Part shown: one piece after another, positions 10,795-23,937 of the stretch
Numbering within the stretch: position 1 is the first letter of the stretch
Layout of the letters: each line of letters opens with the position of its first letter
DNA from: Xiphydria camelus
Lineage: Eukaryota; Arthropoda; Insecta; Hymenoptera; Xiphydriidae
Assembly (NCBI GenBank): GCA_963678675.1
Contig: OY783196.1
Coordinates: forward strand, 17,540,138 to 17,604,137
Direction of reading: 5' to 3'
Length of the DNA: 64,000 nucleotides
The notes under the pieces: generated by a model
What the model saw: the letters and a program-made list of their open reading frames with translations, nothing else
What the model was told of the DNA's origin: nothing
Databases searched by the model: none
Position numbers and translations under genes: made by a program

Positions 10795-11032
10795 TAATAC
10801 CTGCGCGTAGGTCGGGTCGAGAGCGGACTTCGTTCTATTATCTGGTCGCGGCGATACGTTACGTCATATATTGCATGGTATCCTGCGAGATCCACCTTGT
10901 GCATCCTGCGGGGTCGCTATGTAATTATCGTTTATCAAACTGCAGGTATATTTACACTTGATTCGGACAGCGATTCGTATTATATATTCGGCTGGTGGTA
11001 GAATGTTATTATCATAAACTAGTGTTGTGCTA

Positions 11033-11307
11033 CAACGAGAAAAATATTTTGGTTAAAATGACAAAACGCATCTGGTTAAACGAGTCTAGTTATTCTAACT
11101 AAAATACTATTATAGTAAGTTGAATTAAATATTTAATTATTCTAATTAGAATTTAGAATTTAACAATTCTATAACTACATGTCTAGTTAATCGAATCAGA
11201 AAATGGTCAGTATAAACATATACAGATGGAGGATCCATATTTCACCAAACAATTCGGTTATGGTCTTAAGGATTTTGGTTGAATCGACCAGGTATTTTTT
11301 CTCAGTG
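11033..11307 (+). mobile_element. TA MITE family B, copy 1
   Basis: TA (11031-11032, 11308-11309) flanks ends CAACGAGAAAAAT / TTTTTTCTCAGTG. The interior contains GGTTAAAATGACAAAACGCA and, near the right end, GGATCCATATTTCACCAAAC. Other copies: 17200-17423, 23259-23937, 33090-33562, 38994-39253. Confidence 0.8.
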
Positions 11308-11309
11308 TA

Positions 11310-11714
11310 ATTTTGATCCTCGGGAAAATTTTATATTCCTTTTTCTCTCTGATTTTTTAAATGAAAACAAATATTTTGCGCGTTCATTACGTAAAAAGCT
11401 CTTTCAGACTCAGTTTGTATAATATTTTAATTAAAACTAGAAGATTTATTATAATATATCTACTTATTGCGTGTTCTAATTTTGGTTTATTTTCTTTTCT
11501 TGGAAAGAATTCATAATATTCTCGGAGTATTTATTATCTACTTTTCTGCGAAGGAATTAATAAAGAAAATAATTATCTCAGTGGATGGGAACAAAAGGAA
11601 TCCCGAGGTAGCAGCAAAATTAAAGATTATAATTACACACCGAAAACATTTGAACAAACGTACGATTCGCGGTGTTTTTATCGATCGCCTCTTATAGATT
11701 AATCGCTGGATCTA
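11310..11714. other. AT-rich DNA, nothing assigned
   Basis: One plus-strand open frame of 76 codons (11467-11697) with no recognisable motif; probably chance. Confidence 0.4.
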
Positions 11715-11717
11715 TTA

Positions 11718-13515
11718 AGGTGCATTTAGACATTCGGCATTCGGCGAATGCCTAGCAAGTGCTCGCCGATGGCAACTAGGCCGAACCCGAAACATTCGGC
11801 ATTTGGCGAATACCGAGCGACTGCTCGGCGAACGCCGAGTAGTGTATACGAGTTGCTCTCGCTGCTTGCCGATGGCCAAATGTAGTACTCGTTCAGTGCT
11901 CGTCTTGTTCCCGTATAGTGGATCAAAAACGTATTTCTTATTTAATTCAAACCGTTCAGTTTCGTACTCTTGTATCATCGATTCTCCAGTTTCTTTTAAA
12001 TTCAGTAAACGGTTGACAGTGTTCATCTGCAAGAGCTTCGGTGTAAATATTGCGAAGACCGAGATCTACATCGATATTAAATATGTTGCAACCTGCTAAG
12101 GACAAAATCAAATTGTGAATATTTTGTTCATCCTTCGCTATTCGTGCTTTACTCCACTCACTATGTGAAAGGAAGAATCAATAATCCATATCGCTACATT
12201 TCAACAATCATTTATGGTGGCATCACAACGTGAACATGTTCTGAGACAGTTCCTATCGCATGAAATACTTGTGATAACCCTACATATCTCTTTGACCACG
12301 AAGGGGTTCTACAGGAAAAGTTCGAAATCAGCATTAGTAATCGAAATTCAAAAAGTACATGCATGTGGAAACAGCACTTTTCAGGAAATAATAAAATCTA
12401 ATCATTCGAAAGTTTGTATTTTCGATGGAATGTCACTAGTGCATACAATTCAATTTCAAAAATATAGGTAATACTTTCGGAGATTTTGCCACTACAATTT
12501 TCAAATGTATACAGAATCTTTCATACCAGCGTTTTGTCAAAAGAATTGGCGTCATCTTCGATAGATACGATGACGTTTCTATTAAGTACGTTGAGTTGCA
12601 ATTACGATCGAAAGGAACGAAACCGAAGCAAATTATTGTATCAAGTCCTTCAACCAAAATCCCGGCCGACTGCAAAGATTTTTTTTCTTGTCCTCAAAAC
12701 AAACTGCAGCTTGTTCAACTTCTTTGCACGTATGCTCCAACTTTTTTAAACATCAATGCTGAAACAAAACAGGAACTGTTCATTACCGGTGGATATGAAG
12801 ACCCCACGAAATGCTCCAGTAGTTTATCTGAACTGCTAGACTTGAATTCTAATCACCTAGAAGCAGATTGTAGAACGTTCTAGCATATTCTGAATGCCTC
12901 TGCGCCCGGTCTAGTACCATTTCTCTCCTTTGCATGGCTAATTTAATGTTCTAAGTATAGCAGTTTCTATTTCAACGGGTATGTATTGCGAAAAATGATT
13001 CATTACGACTCGTCCGGCAATTAACCCTTTCGAGAAAGTTGCGGGACTGCGAACTCATTAGTAGCCTAGAGTCGCGGATACAAACCGCTTGCCTTGGTAT
13101 TGTGACCGACGGTGGGATTAACTCTAGATTGGCGATTATAATGAAGTGGTAGGTGTTTATGACTATTCGTCTGCTTTAATGTGCCATGAAAGATCGACAA
13201 ACTACGGGAACGGCTAACATTCGGACGAGCACTAAATTTGGCCATCGGCAAGCAGCGAGCAACCCGTATACACATTCGGCATTCACCGAGCAGTCGCTTG
13301 GTATTCGCCGAATGCCGCATGTCTAACCACCCCTTTTGGTTACGGGAACGGCGAACATTCGGACGAACACTACATTTGGCCATCGGCAAACAGCGAGCAA
13401 TCCGTTTACACTACTCGGCATTCGCCAAGCAGTCGCGAATAGTCGCTTAAAGCCTAATTGCCATCGGCGAGCACTTGCTCGGCATTCGACGAATGCCGAA
13501 TGTCTAAATGTACCT
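11718..13515 (+). mobile_element. 1.8-kb DNA transposon with long TIRs, TTA target duplication
   Basis: TTA at 11715-11717 and 13516-13518. The left end AGGTGCATTTAGACATTCGG is mirrored at the right (AGGTACATTTAGACATTCGG read in reverse). Terminal inverted repeats of about 190 bp are built from iterated CATTCGGC/GAATGCCG and TTGGCCATCGGCAA motifs; the right side carries the subterminal unit twice (about 13200-13320 and 13335-13460). The interior encodes the decayed protein at 12214-12960. The 3-bp duplication fits Harbinger or Academ-type elements. Confidence 0.75.
12214..12960 (+). pseudogene. Decayed transposon-associated protein, unclassified
   Basis: Two frames join by a +1 shift near 12468. 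The first carries a SKSALVIEI block and then FDGMSLVHTI. The second continues NTFGDFATTI, then GVIFDRYDDVSIKYVEL, then ADCKDFFSCPQNKLQLVQLL, TGGYEDPTK and NHLEADCRTF, where a stop (TAG) interrupts. This block order (DGM-LVQ, FGD, VFDRY--SIK, P--W--FL--NK--L--FL, GG, NH-EAD-R) matches an uncharacterised protein family I recall from many invertebrate genomes, often in repetitive DNA. A PIN/XPG-like nuclease of Academ-type transposons is one possible identity; I am not sure of it. It lies between the long TIRs of 11718-13515. Frameshift and stop mean it is not functional as is. Confidence 0.45.
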
Positions 13516-13518
13516 TTA

Positions 13519-14537
13519 GTATCAAGAGACGCGATACCATCCGTAGATCCTATAATCGATACAATGGCATTTATCGTATATTTCGATCGACGACGTATCG
13601 AAGCCAAAGTAGCGTAATTTATGGGACTCTAAAAGAAATATTCGTCGAACTGGATGATGTCGAAAGGCCACTCGATCACGATCGAGAATGACGCTTAAAG
13701 ATATTCATAACAAATTCGAGCAACTCGTGACGTTCTTGCAGAATAAATAACATCGTTTTTACCGTCGAACACGTAAGCAAGGATCGTTTTACAAACTGCT
13801 TTGCGATGTAGTTCGCAAAAAAAAAATGATATATGATGTGAAGAAATATATCGCGGAAAGTACTTACGACTTAGCGTGTGAGTCTAGATCTGAATCTGTG
13901 CACGCTGCTTGTGCTTGTAATGAATTTTTTTGAAGTTGGAATGAGCAGGAGCCATCGTAACGATGCGACTTTATCTCACTTCGGCGAATTATTGAGACGC
14001 GTATATCATTTCGTACGCGAGCGGGGATGGAGAGAAAAAGACTTCTCGAAAGGAAGAGTGTGATGTCGCGTAGAATTTTATAGAAATGCCACCCAATTAG
14101 TGTCATGGTAGAACCACCCGCGTCACTCTATACATGAAAATATAATTATACGCCGCGGAGAGGCGAAACGCGTAGATGGAGAGTAATTAGCTCATTTAAC
14201 TCCACGGAGGCCTCAACACTCGTCAATTGCCTCGCGTCGGTGTGGTTCTCCGTAGTCCAGTGAGTGGATAACTAGAATCGTACCGCGCTGTTTAGAGGAA
14301 TAGTTGAGAGATCGGCGACGGAAGAAATTATTTCATTTTCGAATAATCACGCGAGTACACTCGTTTGCGATCTAATCAATTATCCGTTTCCGAATATTCA
14401 GCGCGATGATAGATGTAAACAAACGTTTCTTAGAATCGAAGCTTTTCTTATCGTTGCAGCAATTGGGTGTAGGGGTGATATGCGTATTATATTTTAGTAC
14501 GTGGCATACAAAAGGGATGAAATCGTATTATCTCATT
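13519..14537. other. No recognisable feature
   Basis: Frames of 60-80 codons on both strands without motifs. No inverted repeat or dispersed-family copy seen. Confidence 0.4.
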
Positions 14538-14750
14538 TAGGGTATAAAAGTGAGACATAAACATACGGCCCAGTTTCCGTTTTACTTTGAACGCGATTAT
14601 CTCGAAACACAGTGAAGCTATACGAACAATGTAAACTAGACTTTCTATAGTAGAAATACAGACAAAACTTTTGTTCAAGCTCTTTTTCAATATCTCTAAT
14701 CGTTTTCAAGATAATCGATTCTGAACTTGCTCTTCAATTCGGTTTTCCTA
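14538..14750 (+). repeat. Dispersed foldback-like repeat, family A
   Basis: GGGTATAAAAGTGAGACATA followed by TACTTTGAACGCGATTATCT, and on the far side AATATCTCTAATCGTTTTCA and GATAATCGATTCTGAACTTG. Same order as 1155-1378. Confidence 0.65.
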
Positions 14751-14759
14751 CAATTTTTC

Positions 14760-15285
14760 CTTTATTACAGATTTGAAAGTTTGGGACAAACTTACCTCGT
14801 ATTTTATCGTTTTTCATTTTCGGCCTTTTTTAAGCTGGAAAGCGACATTTAAAAGTGTAGTTTTGTTATCGTGCCGTGAGTCTATCTTTTTCGCTCCCGT
14901 TGCATAAATGCGTCTTTCTGGCGTTTCAATGACGTCACAATGTTGTAGAAAGACACGCGCTTGTAGCTTTACGAATAACAATTTGTTCGGACATTTTCTT
15001 TTTCGTGCGATATTGAATGTGTGTATAGATTACAAATTTAATTTAAAAATATAAAAATATGTTTACACAAAGACCGAATCGAGGGCGTCCGTCCAATGTC
15101 ACAGTGTCGCAGAAAGACACACGCTTATAGCTTTGCGAGTACTTAATAATTTGTTCGGACAAATTTTTTTTTCGTTTAAATATTGAATACGTGTATAGAT
15201 TACAAATGGAATTTAAAAGTATGAACATTTTTTTTTTACGAAAAGACCGAATCGAGGGCGTTCGTCCCATTTTTACACTACATAG
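14760..15285 (+). repeat. Dispersed repeat family F with internal tandem duplication
   Basis: Starts with CAGATTTGAAAGTTTGGGAC, then GCGTCTTTCTGGCGTTTCAA and the palindrome TGACGTCA (14930-14937). A ~165-bp part is duplicated in tandem (about 14937-15085 and 15100-15270; both contain AATTTGTTCGGACA and AAGACCGAATCGAGGGCG). Related copies: 18270-18600, 21815-22010, 30940-31230, 62300-62850, with fragments near 20590, 25430 and 37910. Class unknown; no protein seen. Confidence 0.65.
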
Positions 15286-17199
15286 TCCCGTGCACGTTAT
15301 ATTTACACCTTACTATATCGTTTATACGTGTATAATTTCCGCGTGTTACACATCGAAAAACGTTACAATGCCTACACTTACTTTACGCAAATTATGCATA
15401 TAAAAAACGTAATCAGCTCATTCACGTGTCCCATACATACGGATTATACCTACCTGGACACGTGGATGAGTGCGCGGGCGTATTGGAACAAAAAAATACA
15501 CCGCGTAAACGATAAATGCGTAGGCAGAGAACGCAAACTCACTCGGAGTCGCATATTCGTACATACACACTCGCTCGCGCGCGCACACGTCGAACTGTTC
15601 GCCCACCTGCGCGCGACGTGGAACACATATGCGCGTGCGTTTACGTATATATATATATAGCTATTCGATCGTATACCTACGTACATATACGTACGTGACC
15701 TACCTTACCGCGCAATTCAATTCGGTTATTCCTATCATCGACATCACCGCCGCACAAGTGAATGATAATAATCCTCCCATCAGTCCGGCGGATCGTAAGC
15801 CTTGCGGAAAATGTTGCACGTGACAAATTTTGCGCGTCCCTCTCGCGCTCTCGAGTAGGTACGGGGATCTCGTCGTAGATTTTGTGATCGAGTGGGAGCC
15901 GTCTTGTGTACGCGTGTGTTCGCGAAAGAGGACGATTAATTGATAGATAGTCGGGGTCTTCTCTCTTCTTCTCTCTCTTTCTTTCCACCTCTCCGTGTGT
16001 ATCCTCCTCGTCCCTTCTGCGCGACCTTCCTTATTCATCTCCCGCCTCCGCACAGAAACGCGCGCGATCGCGATTAGTCGCCGCCCCCGCCGACCGCCCT
16101 TTATCGCTTTTGACATTGGATCGAATCGCGCGCGTCGTCCCGTATCGAAGTTATCGGCGGTGAGATAGCGCGGCTCGTCGTATGGGAGTGTACCATATAT
16201 GTACGTCGCGACGATTCGTGAAGCTTCCACGCCGTCGAGCTTTCGATATATCGCGGGATTGTCTTCTCCTTAGCTTCTCTTATTTTTTAAAAGCGAATTC
16301 GCTTCTCTCCACACAGGGAATGTCTTGTGCGCCACCGAGGGTGAGAGGTGCGCGGCGGAAAGAAAGGGGAGGATCGTCCGGAAGTTCGAAAAGTCGGGGA
16401 AAAAAAGCTCCGGCCGTGTTTGTACTCGCAGAGAAGAGAGGGGCAAGAAAGGAAAGAACGGGATCTGCCGCAGAGGCAGTTTGAAAGTCACTGCGATAAC
16501 GCGAAACCCAAGTTATCACGAGTCCCGTTATCAGCGCTATCAGTGCGCTCTGTTTGACGTGGCCTATACGCGCGCGCGCGCGCGCGTTCTCCAGCGAGTT
16601 CTATTAACGTCGCCGGGGCACAATTAAAAAGTCGTCGGCGGTGGTGTAGTCGCGCTGGAGAAGGGAGGGGGGCGGGGGTGATCCTTATCGCGCGCGACGC
16701 TATTCTCAGGATCGATCGATCGAACGCCACCCGCGCGACTCTTCGCGCGCATTCCCGATGCGAGCGCGACGAAACGCATCGCGTCTCCGCGTATTACGGC
16801 GGCTATCTCGATTGTGGATCGATGGGGGGCATCGCGACGTAATCGCGCAACGTTCGGCGACTCGACGAATTCCGGTACCTATTACTTTCGAAGCCCTCCT
16901 CGCGCGGTCGTTAGCGCGGGAATCGTGATTAAACGTAATTGGCCGGTGGTCCCCCTCGCGCGTCGTCGTCGTGTTTGGGTCTCGACGGCGAGTTTCGATA
17001 CCCTCCGGCTCCGCAATGCTACCAGATTCTCGCGAGGGTCGGGTTCGCGCTCGCTGCGGTCGTTCTCCGACGGAGAAGACTCCGAGGGGAGTCGACGAGC
17101 GATGATATTTTCGCGCGGACGAAGCGCGATAAACCGTCGAATCATGAGCTGAAAATTTCGGTGTAATGGGGACCATGTCAAGGCGTCGCATAAGCTCTC
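15286..17199. other. Unassigned; CpG-dense block
   Basis: From about 15450 to 17180 the DNA is CpG-dense, with a CG dinucleotide run at about 16568-16587. Frames up to 176 codons (15700-16230 minus; 16706-17191 minus) overlap frames on other phases and strands and are Arg/Ser-rich, as expected from composition. I recognise no domain. A promoter or 5' exon cannot be excluded. Confidence 0.4.
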
Positions 17200-17423
17200 C
17201 AGTGCGAAGAGAAAAATAATTTGGTTAATTCAATCGAAATCTTGGCGTCGATGATTAAACTGTTTGGTGAAATATGGATTCTCCAAACAGTTTAATTAAA
17301 CTGACCAATTCTTGGTTAGAATAACTAAATATTTGGTTCAACTGACCAGTATTTTGGTTAGAATAATTAAGTGAGTTTAGTCAGAGGTGTTTTGTCATTT
17401 TAATCTAACTATTTTTCTCGGTG
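17200..17423 (-). mobile_element. TA MITE family B, copy 2
   Basis: Left end near CAGTGCGAAGAGAAAAATAA, right end ATTTTTCTCGGTG. The interior TGGTGAAATATGGATTCTCC and TTTTGTCATTTTAATCTAAC match family B in reverse. The right flank is TG, not TA. Confidence 0.7.
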
Positions 17424-18265
17424 TGGCCAAATTTTGAAGCTTTTGAATGATGTTTATGTGAGTTAATGGGGATAAACAGAATTACGTGAATATGTAAAGT
17501 TCACCTTACTCTAATAAGTGACAATTCTACTCGTAAAACTGTTTAGGGATAGGTATGGTAAGAAATTATACACGGAGAAAATCACTTTTTATCTAGACCT
17601 CGGAACTATTACGTAAGGCTTGGAAAAATTTCGGGGATTGTTTACTAAGTTCAAAGGAGGGAAATCCCCTCGATCAATTTTTTCGGCCGTATTGCGAAAC
17701 TGCTTTCGTATATCGTTTCGCGCTGGTTCCTCATATCGACTATATATACCATACGGCTATATCGCAATTAGAGAAACAGGTTGCGATAAGGAACGCGTCT
17801 ATAAATACCTCGCGATTCTCGCGGCGTCGCGTCTTCCATGGTGAATAATACACTTCTCCGCTGCTAAGTGTGGAGGGACGCGAAAAGAGGATAATAACGT
17901 TGAGGTGATGTCTCTCGTTGTCGGCAGGTCGCGCGTATATGCCCTCTCAACGCGGAGTTTGTTGACATTCGTGCGAGATTTAACGACCCGACGATTACCT
18001 TCCTACTACCCATTCAAGAGGAATAAATTATATTATTTATATCTATCAAACGTCTCGTCCCGAGGAACGAGTTTGCGTATCCTAGAATTTCTCGCCGAAT
18101 GAACTTCGACTCTTTAAAGATGAATTCGAATTATTCGCTGCTGCACACGGTACGCGGCGAGTTACATTGCCTCTGGAAGTTTACGATGGTTCGCCTATAT
18201 TGACATGAACACGTATGCACAGCAAAACGTGTCGAATAGTCCAAATGCACCTTAATTTATTTTAA
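17424..18265. other. Unassigned; orphan transposon end at 18226-18254
   Basis: No gene. At the right side, GTCCAAATGCACCTTAA resembles the reversed end of the 11718-13515 element (AGGTGCATTTAGAC after TTA). No matching left end was found, so it may be a truncated relative. An isolated TACACGGAGAAAATCAC near 17569 resembles a MITE end without a partner. Confidence 0.35.
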
Positions 18266-18269
18266 CATA

Positions 18270-18600
18270 GGAGAAAAAATATTCCTATTTTTTTAAATTT
18301 AATTTGTAATCCGTCTACATATTCAATGTGACAAACGAGAAAGAAACGGTTCGAAAGAATAATTATTCGCTGAGCTATAAGTGCACTTCTCTCTGCAAGA
18401 TTGTGACGCCATTGGAAAGGCAGAGAGACGCATTTATGCCAAGCAACGAGTGCGAAGGAGATAGTCTTACCAGACTATGACCCGTAGCTGTGTTTTCAAA
18501 TATCGTTTTCCAGTTTAAACAAGGCGAAAATAAAATCAAATAAAAAATACGGGGTAAATAATAATTGTGTTCAAATTTTTCAGATCTGCAATAAATAAAT
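18270..18600 (-). repeat. Dispersed repeat family F, reverse copy
   Basis: TTTAATTTGTAATCCGTCTA, ATTCGCTGAGCTATAAGTGC, GTGACGCCATTGG (degenerate TGACGTCA) and ATACGGGGTAAATAATAATT follow family F order on the minus strand. Confidence 0.65.
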
Positions 18601-18888
18601 TAACGTTAAAACCAAATTCTACAGCTGTTATTGAAATGCGGGGTTCTAATTTCAGGGAATATTACGAGAGGTTAATATTTACACTGTAAAAAGAAATTTG
18701 TATTAAATTTAGTATAATTGTATCTATATAAAGCTTTTATCTCCAATACGCGTGATTATAAAAATTTATATACCGCGTTATGAAATTTACATGCAATTTA
18801 ATAGGTATAACTGTGTATAAAGTTCGACAAATATTAGATATAAAGTTCTCAAGGGTGTGTATTAATTTTCATAATATTTAAGAGTAAG

Positions 18889-19353
18889 TATAACTTCTAA
18901 AGGGTCTAAGTGCCATATTTGCGAAAATATATATTTTACTTGAAAACGGTCGTAAGTGCAAACCCCAATGCATCTGAAAAGGGTCTATGTGCAAAAGCAT
19001 ACGTTGAAGCTCAAAACTCAAAAATCTGGAAGACATGCTCGACTATACAGTGAAACCTCGTTTATTGCAAGCCCCTCGAATCGTATGCCTCTCGTTTATC
19101 GCAACTCGAGAAGGGCTCCCACTCCGCTTCTCGACTCAAGGCGATTTCGCACTGGTCGCTCGTGATTGGCCACCGTGCTGCAACTACCATGCGCGGTGGG
19201 AGACGAAGGGGTTGCAATAAACGAGACTTCTGCCTTGCAATAAGTGAGAGTTGCGATAAACGAGGTTTTACTGTATTCCTTTGAAGCATCTGCCTGTTTT
19301 TGCCGATTTTCCCAACTTTAGCTTTTTGGCACTTAGACCCTTTAGAAGTTATA
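18889..19353. mobile_element. Inverted-repeat element (CTAAGTGCCA ends), nested
   Basis: TATAACTTCTAAAGGGTC plus TAAGTGCCA at the left is mirrored at 19327-19353. It interrupts host 18682-19422 and is itself interrupted by the pogo-like MITE at 19048-19273. A similar TAAGTGCCA sub-end occurs in the elements at 45293-45552 and 60694-60937. Confidence 0.7.
19048..19273. mobile_element. pogo/Tigger-like MITE
   Basis: TA (19046-19047 and 19274-19275) flanks CAGTGAAACCTCGTTTATTG and, at the right, GCGATAAACGAGGTTTTACTG in reverse sense. CAGTRAAACCTCG ends with TA duplications are characteristic of pogo/Tigger-group elements. It has no coding capacity at 226 bp. Confidence 0.8.
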
Positions 19354-19424
19354 CTCTTCAATTATATATATTGGAAAAAACCTTTATGAAAATTTATATT
19401 AAACATATTTTTTGTTACAATGTA

Positions 19425-21798
<2,374 letters not shown>

Positions 21799-21814
21799 CT
21801 CGTTACTTAACTCG

Positions 21815-22010
21815 AAAGTGCGTCTTTCTGGCATATCGATGACGTCACAACGACGAGAGAAACGCATTCATAACTTTGCGAACAATCATTTTTTCGAATA
21901 TTTTCTTCTTCGCATGATACTGGATTTGTAGACAGATTATACATTGAATTTAAAAATATGAATATTTTTTTTATACAAAGATTGAATTTCGAAACGTTCC
22001 CAAATGAAGA
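21815..22010 (+). repeat. Dispersed repeat family F, partial
   Basis: GTGCGTCTTTCTGGCATATC, TGACGTCA at 21840-21847, then CTTTGCGAACAATCATTTTT and AAAGATTGAATTTCG, in family F order. Confidence 0.65.
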
Positions 22011-23258
22011 AACGACTATCTCCCCGCGCGCGAGTCTGACAGCATTCAGTTATCCCTTCCGCCCACTTTTCGACGGAAAACCGCGCCGCACACCGCGCCG
22101 CGCTTCCACCCAATCCTCCAGTAGTAGCCTCGACACTAGCGTCGCGTCCCGAACCGTACCGTGCTAAATCGCGCGCGATCGTTCCCCGTCGTTCTCCGCG
22201 CCCGTCCCTCTCCCGCCCGACCTCACATCGAAGTCCATTCCTCCGGCGCCCTCCGCGCGAGCGATAATAATTCTTCTCGATAATTCCACCGTTCAGCGCG
22301 CGCACGCGCGCTCCAGCCGATCTACGAGAGGAGGCAGAGAGAGGAAAGAGGTCGAGAAGAAATCTCGAATAAAAGATCCGAATTTAAAGTCATCGTAAAC
22401 CTTGGTCGCAGAGCTGTTACATATGTATAAGCGGCTGGTTCGTGTACCGATGTCCCGCGATACACGTGTACCGGGCTATTGTACCTTCCGCGCAGCGGCG
22501 GAGCGAGCCGATACGATGCGCGCACGCTTGTGCGATCGACAGGCACGGACCACGTGGAAGTCGTTAAACCTCGCGTATAACGGAGATTCGACGACAACAC
22601 TCCCTTTCTCCCCCGTGTGTATCGATAATATATCCTTTGCCTTTTTCCTTCTGGAACCGAGAGAGTGAGAGAGAAAGAGAGAGGGAGAGAGAGAGAGAGA
22701 AAGAGGGAGAAGAGTTTTTCGTCGCCCGCGGTCGCACCGCGCTCGCGACCTCTAAGAATAGAGCGCGCTGGTGTAGGTTAGTATGGTATGTGGGTATCAC
22801 GTGGTCGGTGTGCTAGTGGGTGAGTAGCGGAGTGGAGCCGCGGTCGGTCGGAACCGACTGTACGGCCTTCGGGCCTTCGCCGGTTACGTCGGATGTAAAT
22901 GGTGAAGTAAAGGGCCGGAACCAAGGTCGATGCTCGGCGCATACCTATACGTACAGTCGTCGGCCGTTCGCGAGGTTCCGCTTCATTTCGTTTCGTCGGG
23001 ATTCGTTGACTTTCGTGTAGTTTCGGGGCGATCGCGCGCCCACGGCTTCTCGTGTTCTCCGCGATATTCAGCAATCAAGCAAAGCACGATAATCGAGTCC
23101 CGAGGTAGTCGAGTCTCGCGTCGTTTTGTGTGTTTCCTGTCTTCCTCTTTTTGCTGCTGTCTGCCTAGATATGTCTTTGTATCCCTTTCCTTTTCTCGTT
23201 TTTCTTTCCGATATACAGAGCGGTTTCTGTCTCTTTAAATATCTCGTAACATATCGCA
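22011..23258. other. Unassigned; CpG-dense block with GA tract
   Basis: CpG-rich from about 22020 to 23060, with a GA-rich tract at about 22660-22708. Frames up to 122 codons occur on both strands and none is recognised. One of several CpG-dense islands here that could hold promoters. Confidence 0.4.
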
Positions 23259-23462
23259 CACTAAAAAAAGTAACTTGGTCAATTCAACTAAAATCATAGA
23301 AATGATGACCGAATCGTTTGGCGAAATATGGATCCTCCATTTGTTTTGTTAGACTGATCAATTTTTAGTTAGAATAATTAAATGTTTAATTGAAATAACT
23401 TGACATTTGGTTAAAATACCTTGATATTTGATTCAGCTGACCAGTCTTTTGGTTAGAAACAA

Positions 23463-23680
23463 GACAAAAATTTGCTTCATTAAACCATGGGTGAAGTTGA
23501 ATACGACGAACCTCACGGTGCAATTGTTTCAATGCTATAAGAATGTAAGGAAAAGTTGATAGAGTTGATGTAACCGAATTGAAGTTGAAACAAGTAAATA
23601 TCTACTTGAAACAATTACACTGTAAGGTTCGCTGTATTCAACCTCACCGATGGTTCAATGAAACAAATTCTTTTTTTGTC
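23463..23680. mobile_element. Foldback element nested in family B copy
   Basis: GACAAAAATTTGCTTCATTA, TGAAGTTGAATAC and GGTGCAATTGTTTCAA at the left are mirrored at 23605-23680. It has no coding capacity. Confidence 0.65.
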
Positions 23681-23842
23681 ACTCAGAGTGTCAAATACTC
23701 GGTTTCATGGGCGTCCTCGGCGCATGTGAAATCATCTTTCACATACCAATTCGTGAAAAGTTGCGCAGTGCGTGAAATAACCTGCACAGTGCGTGAAATC
23801 GTCAACCTCGTATTTGACACTTAGTGACAAAAAATAGAATTC
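23668..23842. mobile_element. Second inverted-repeat element, overlapping end of the first
   Basis: ATTCTTTTTTTGTCACTC and GAGTGTCAAATAC at the left are mirrored by GTATTTGACACTTAGTGACA at the right. The interior carries a repeated GTGCGTGAAAT motif. Its left end shares the TTTTTGTC bases with the preceding foldback, so the boundary is uncertain. Confidence 0.55.
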
Positions 23843-23937
23843 GTTATTCGGTTGTTTCGCGCCGTTCTAACGAGTGTGATTCACACTCGTTAGAAACAGC
23901 GCTTCACGCCCTAATAACGAAAATAACTATTTCAGTG

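Larger units (their letters stand above)
18682..19422 (+). mobile_element. Host MITE family I, interrupted by nested elements
   Basis: The left end CACTGTAAAAAGAAATTTG follows TA at 18680-18681. The right end, TTTTTTGTTACAATG, precedes TA at 19423-19424. The left half matches 59372-59617 (GCTTTTATC, TAATTATAAAAATT, CCGTTATGAA). The copy is split by the insertion at 18889-19353 and resumes with TTCAATTATATATATTGG. Confidence 0.65.
23259..23937 (-). mobile_element. TA MITE family B, copy 3, enlarged by nested foldbacks
   Basis: Left part CACTAAAAAAAGTAACTTGG and TTGGCGAAATATGGATCC follow family B in reverse up to about 23462. Then two foldbacks and a short hairpin intervene. AATAACTATTTCAGTG at 23922-23937, followed by TA, looks like the displaced right end. 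The last 100 bp include a palindrome with 15-bp arms (TTCTAACGAGTGTGA) at about 23875-23905. Confidence 0.5.

Noticed and set aside
12596..12883. Independent 95-codon host gene
   Set aside because: Lies between the long TIRs of a TTA-flanked element and continues across a frameshift from the upstream frame; it is part of a transposon pseudogene.
15700..16230. 176-codon minus-strand frame
   Set aside because: As above; no recognisable motif, and competing frames of similar length cover the same bases.
16706..17191. 161-codon minus-strand frame
   Set aside because: Arg/Ser/Thr-rich composition expected from CpG-dense DNA, with overlapping frames in other phases.
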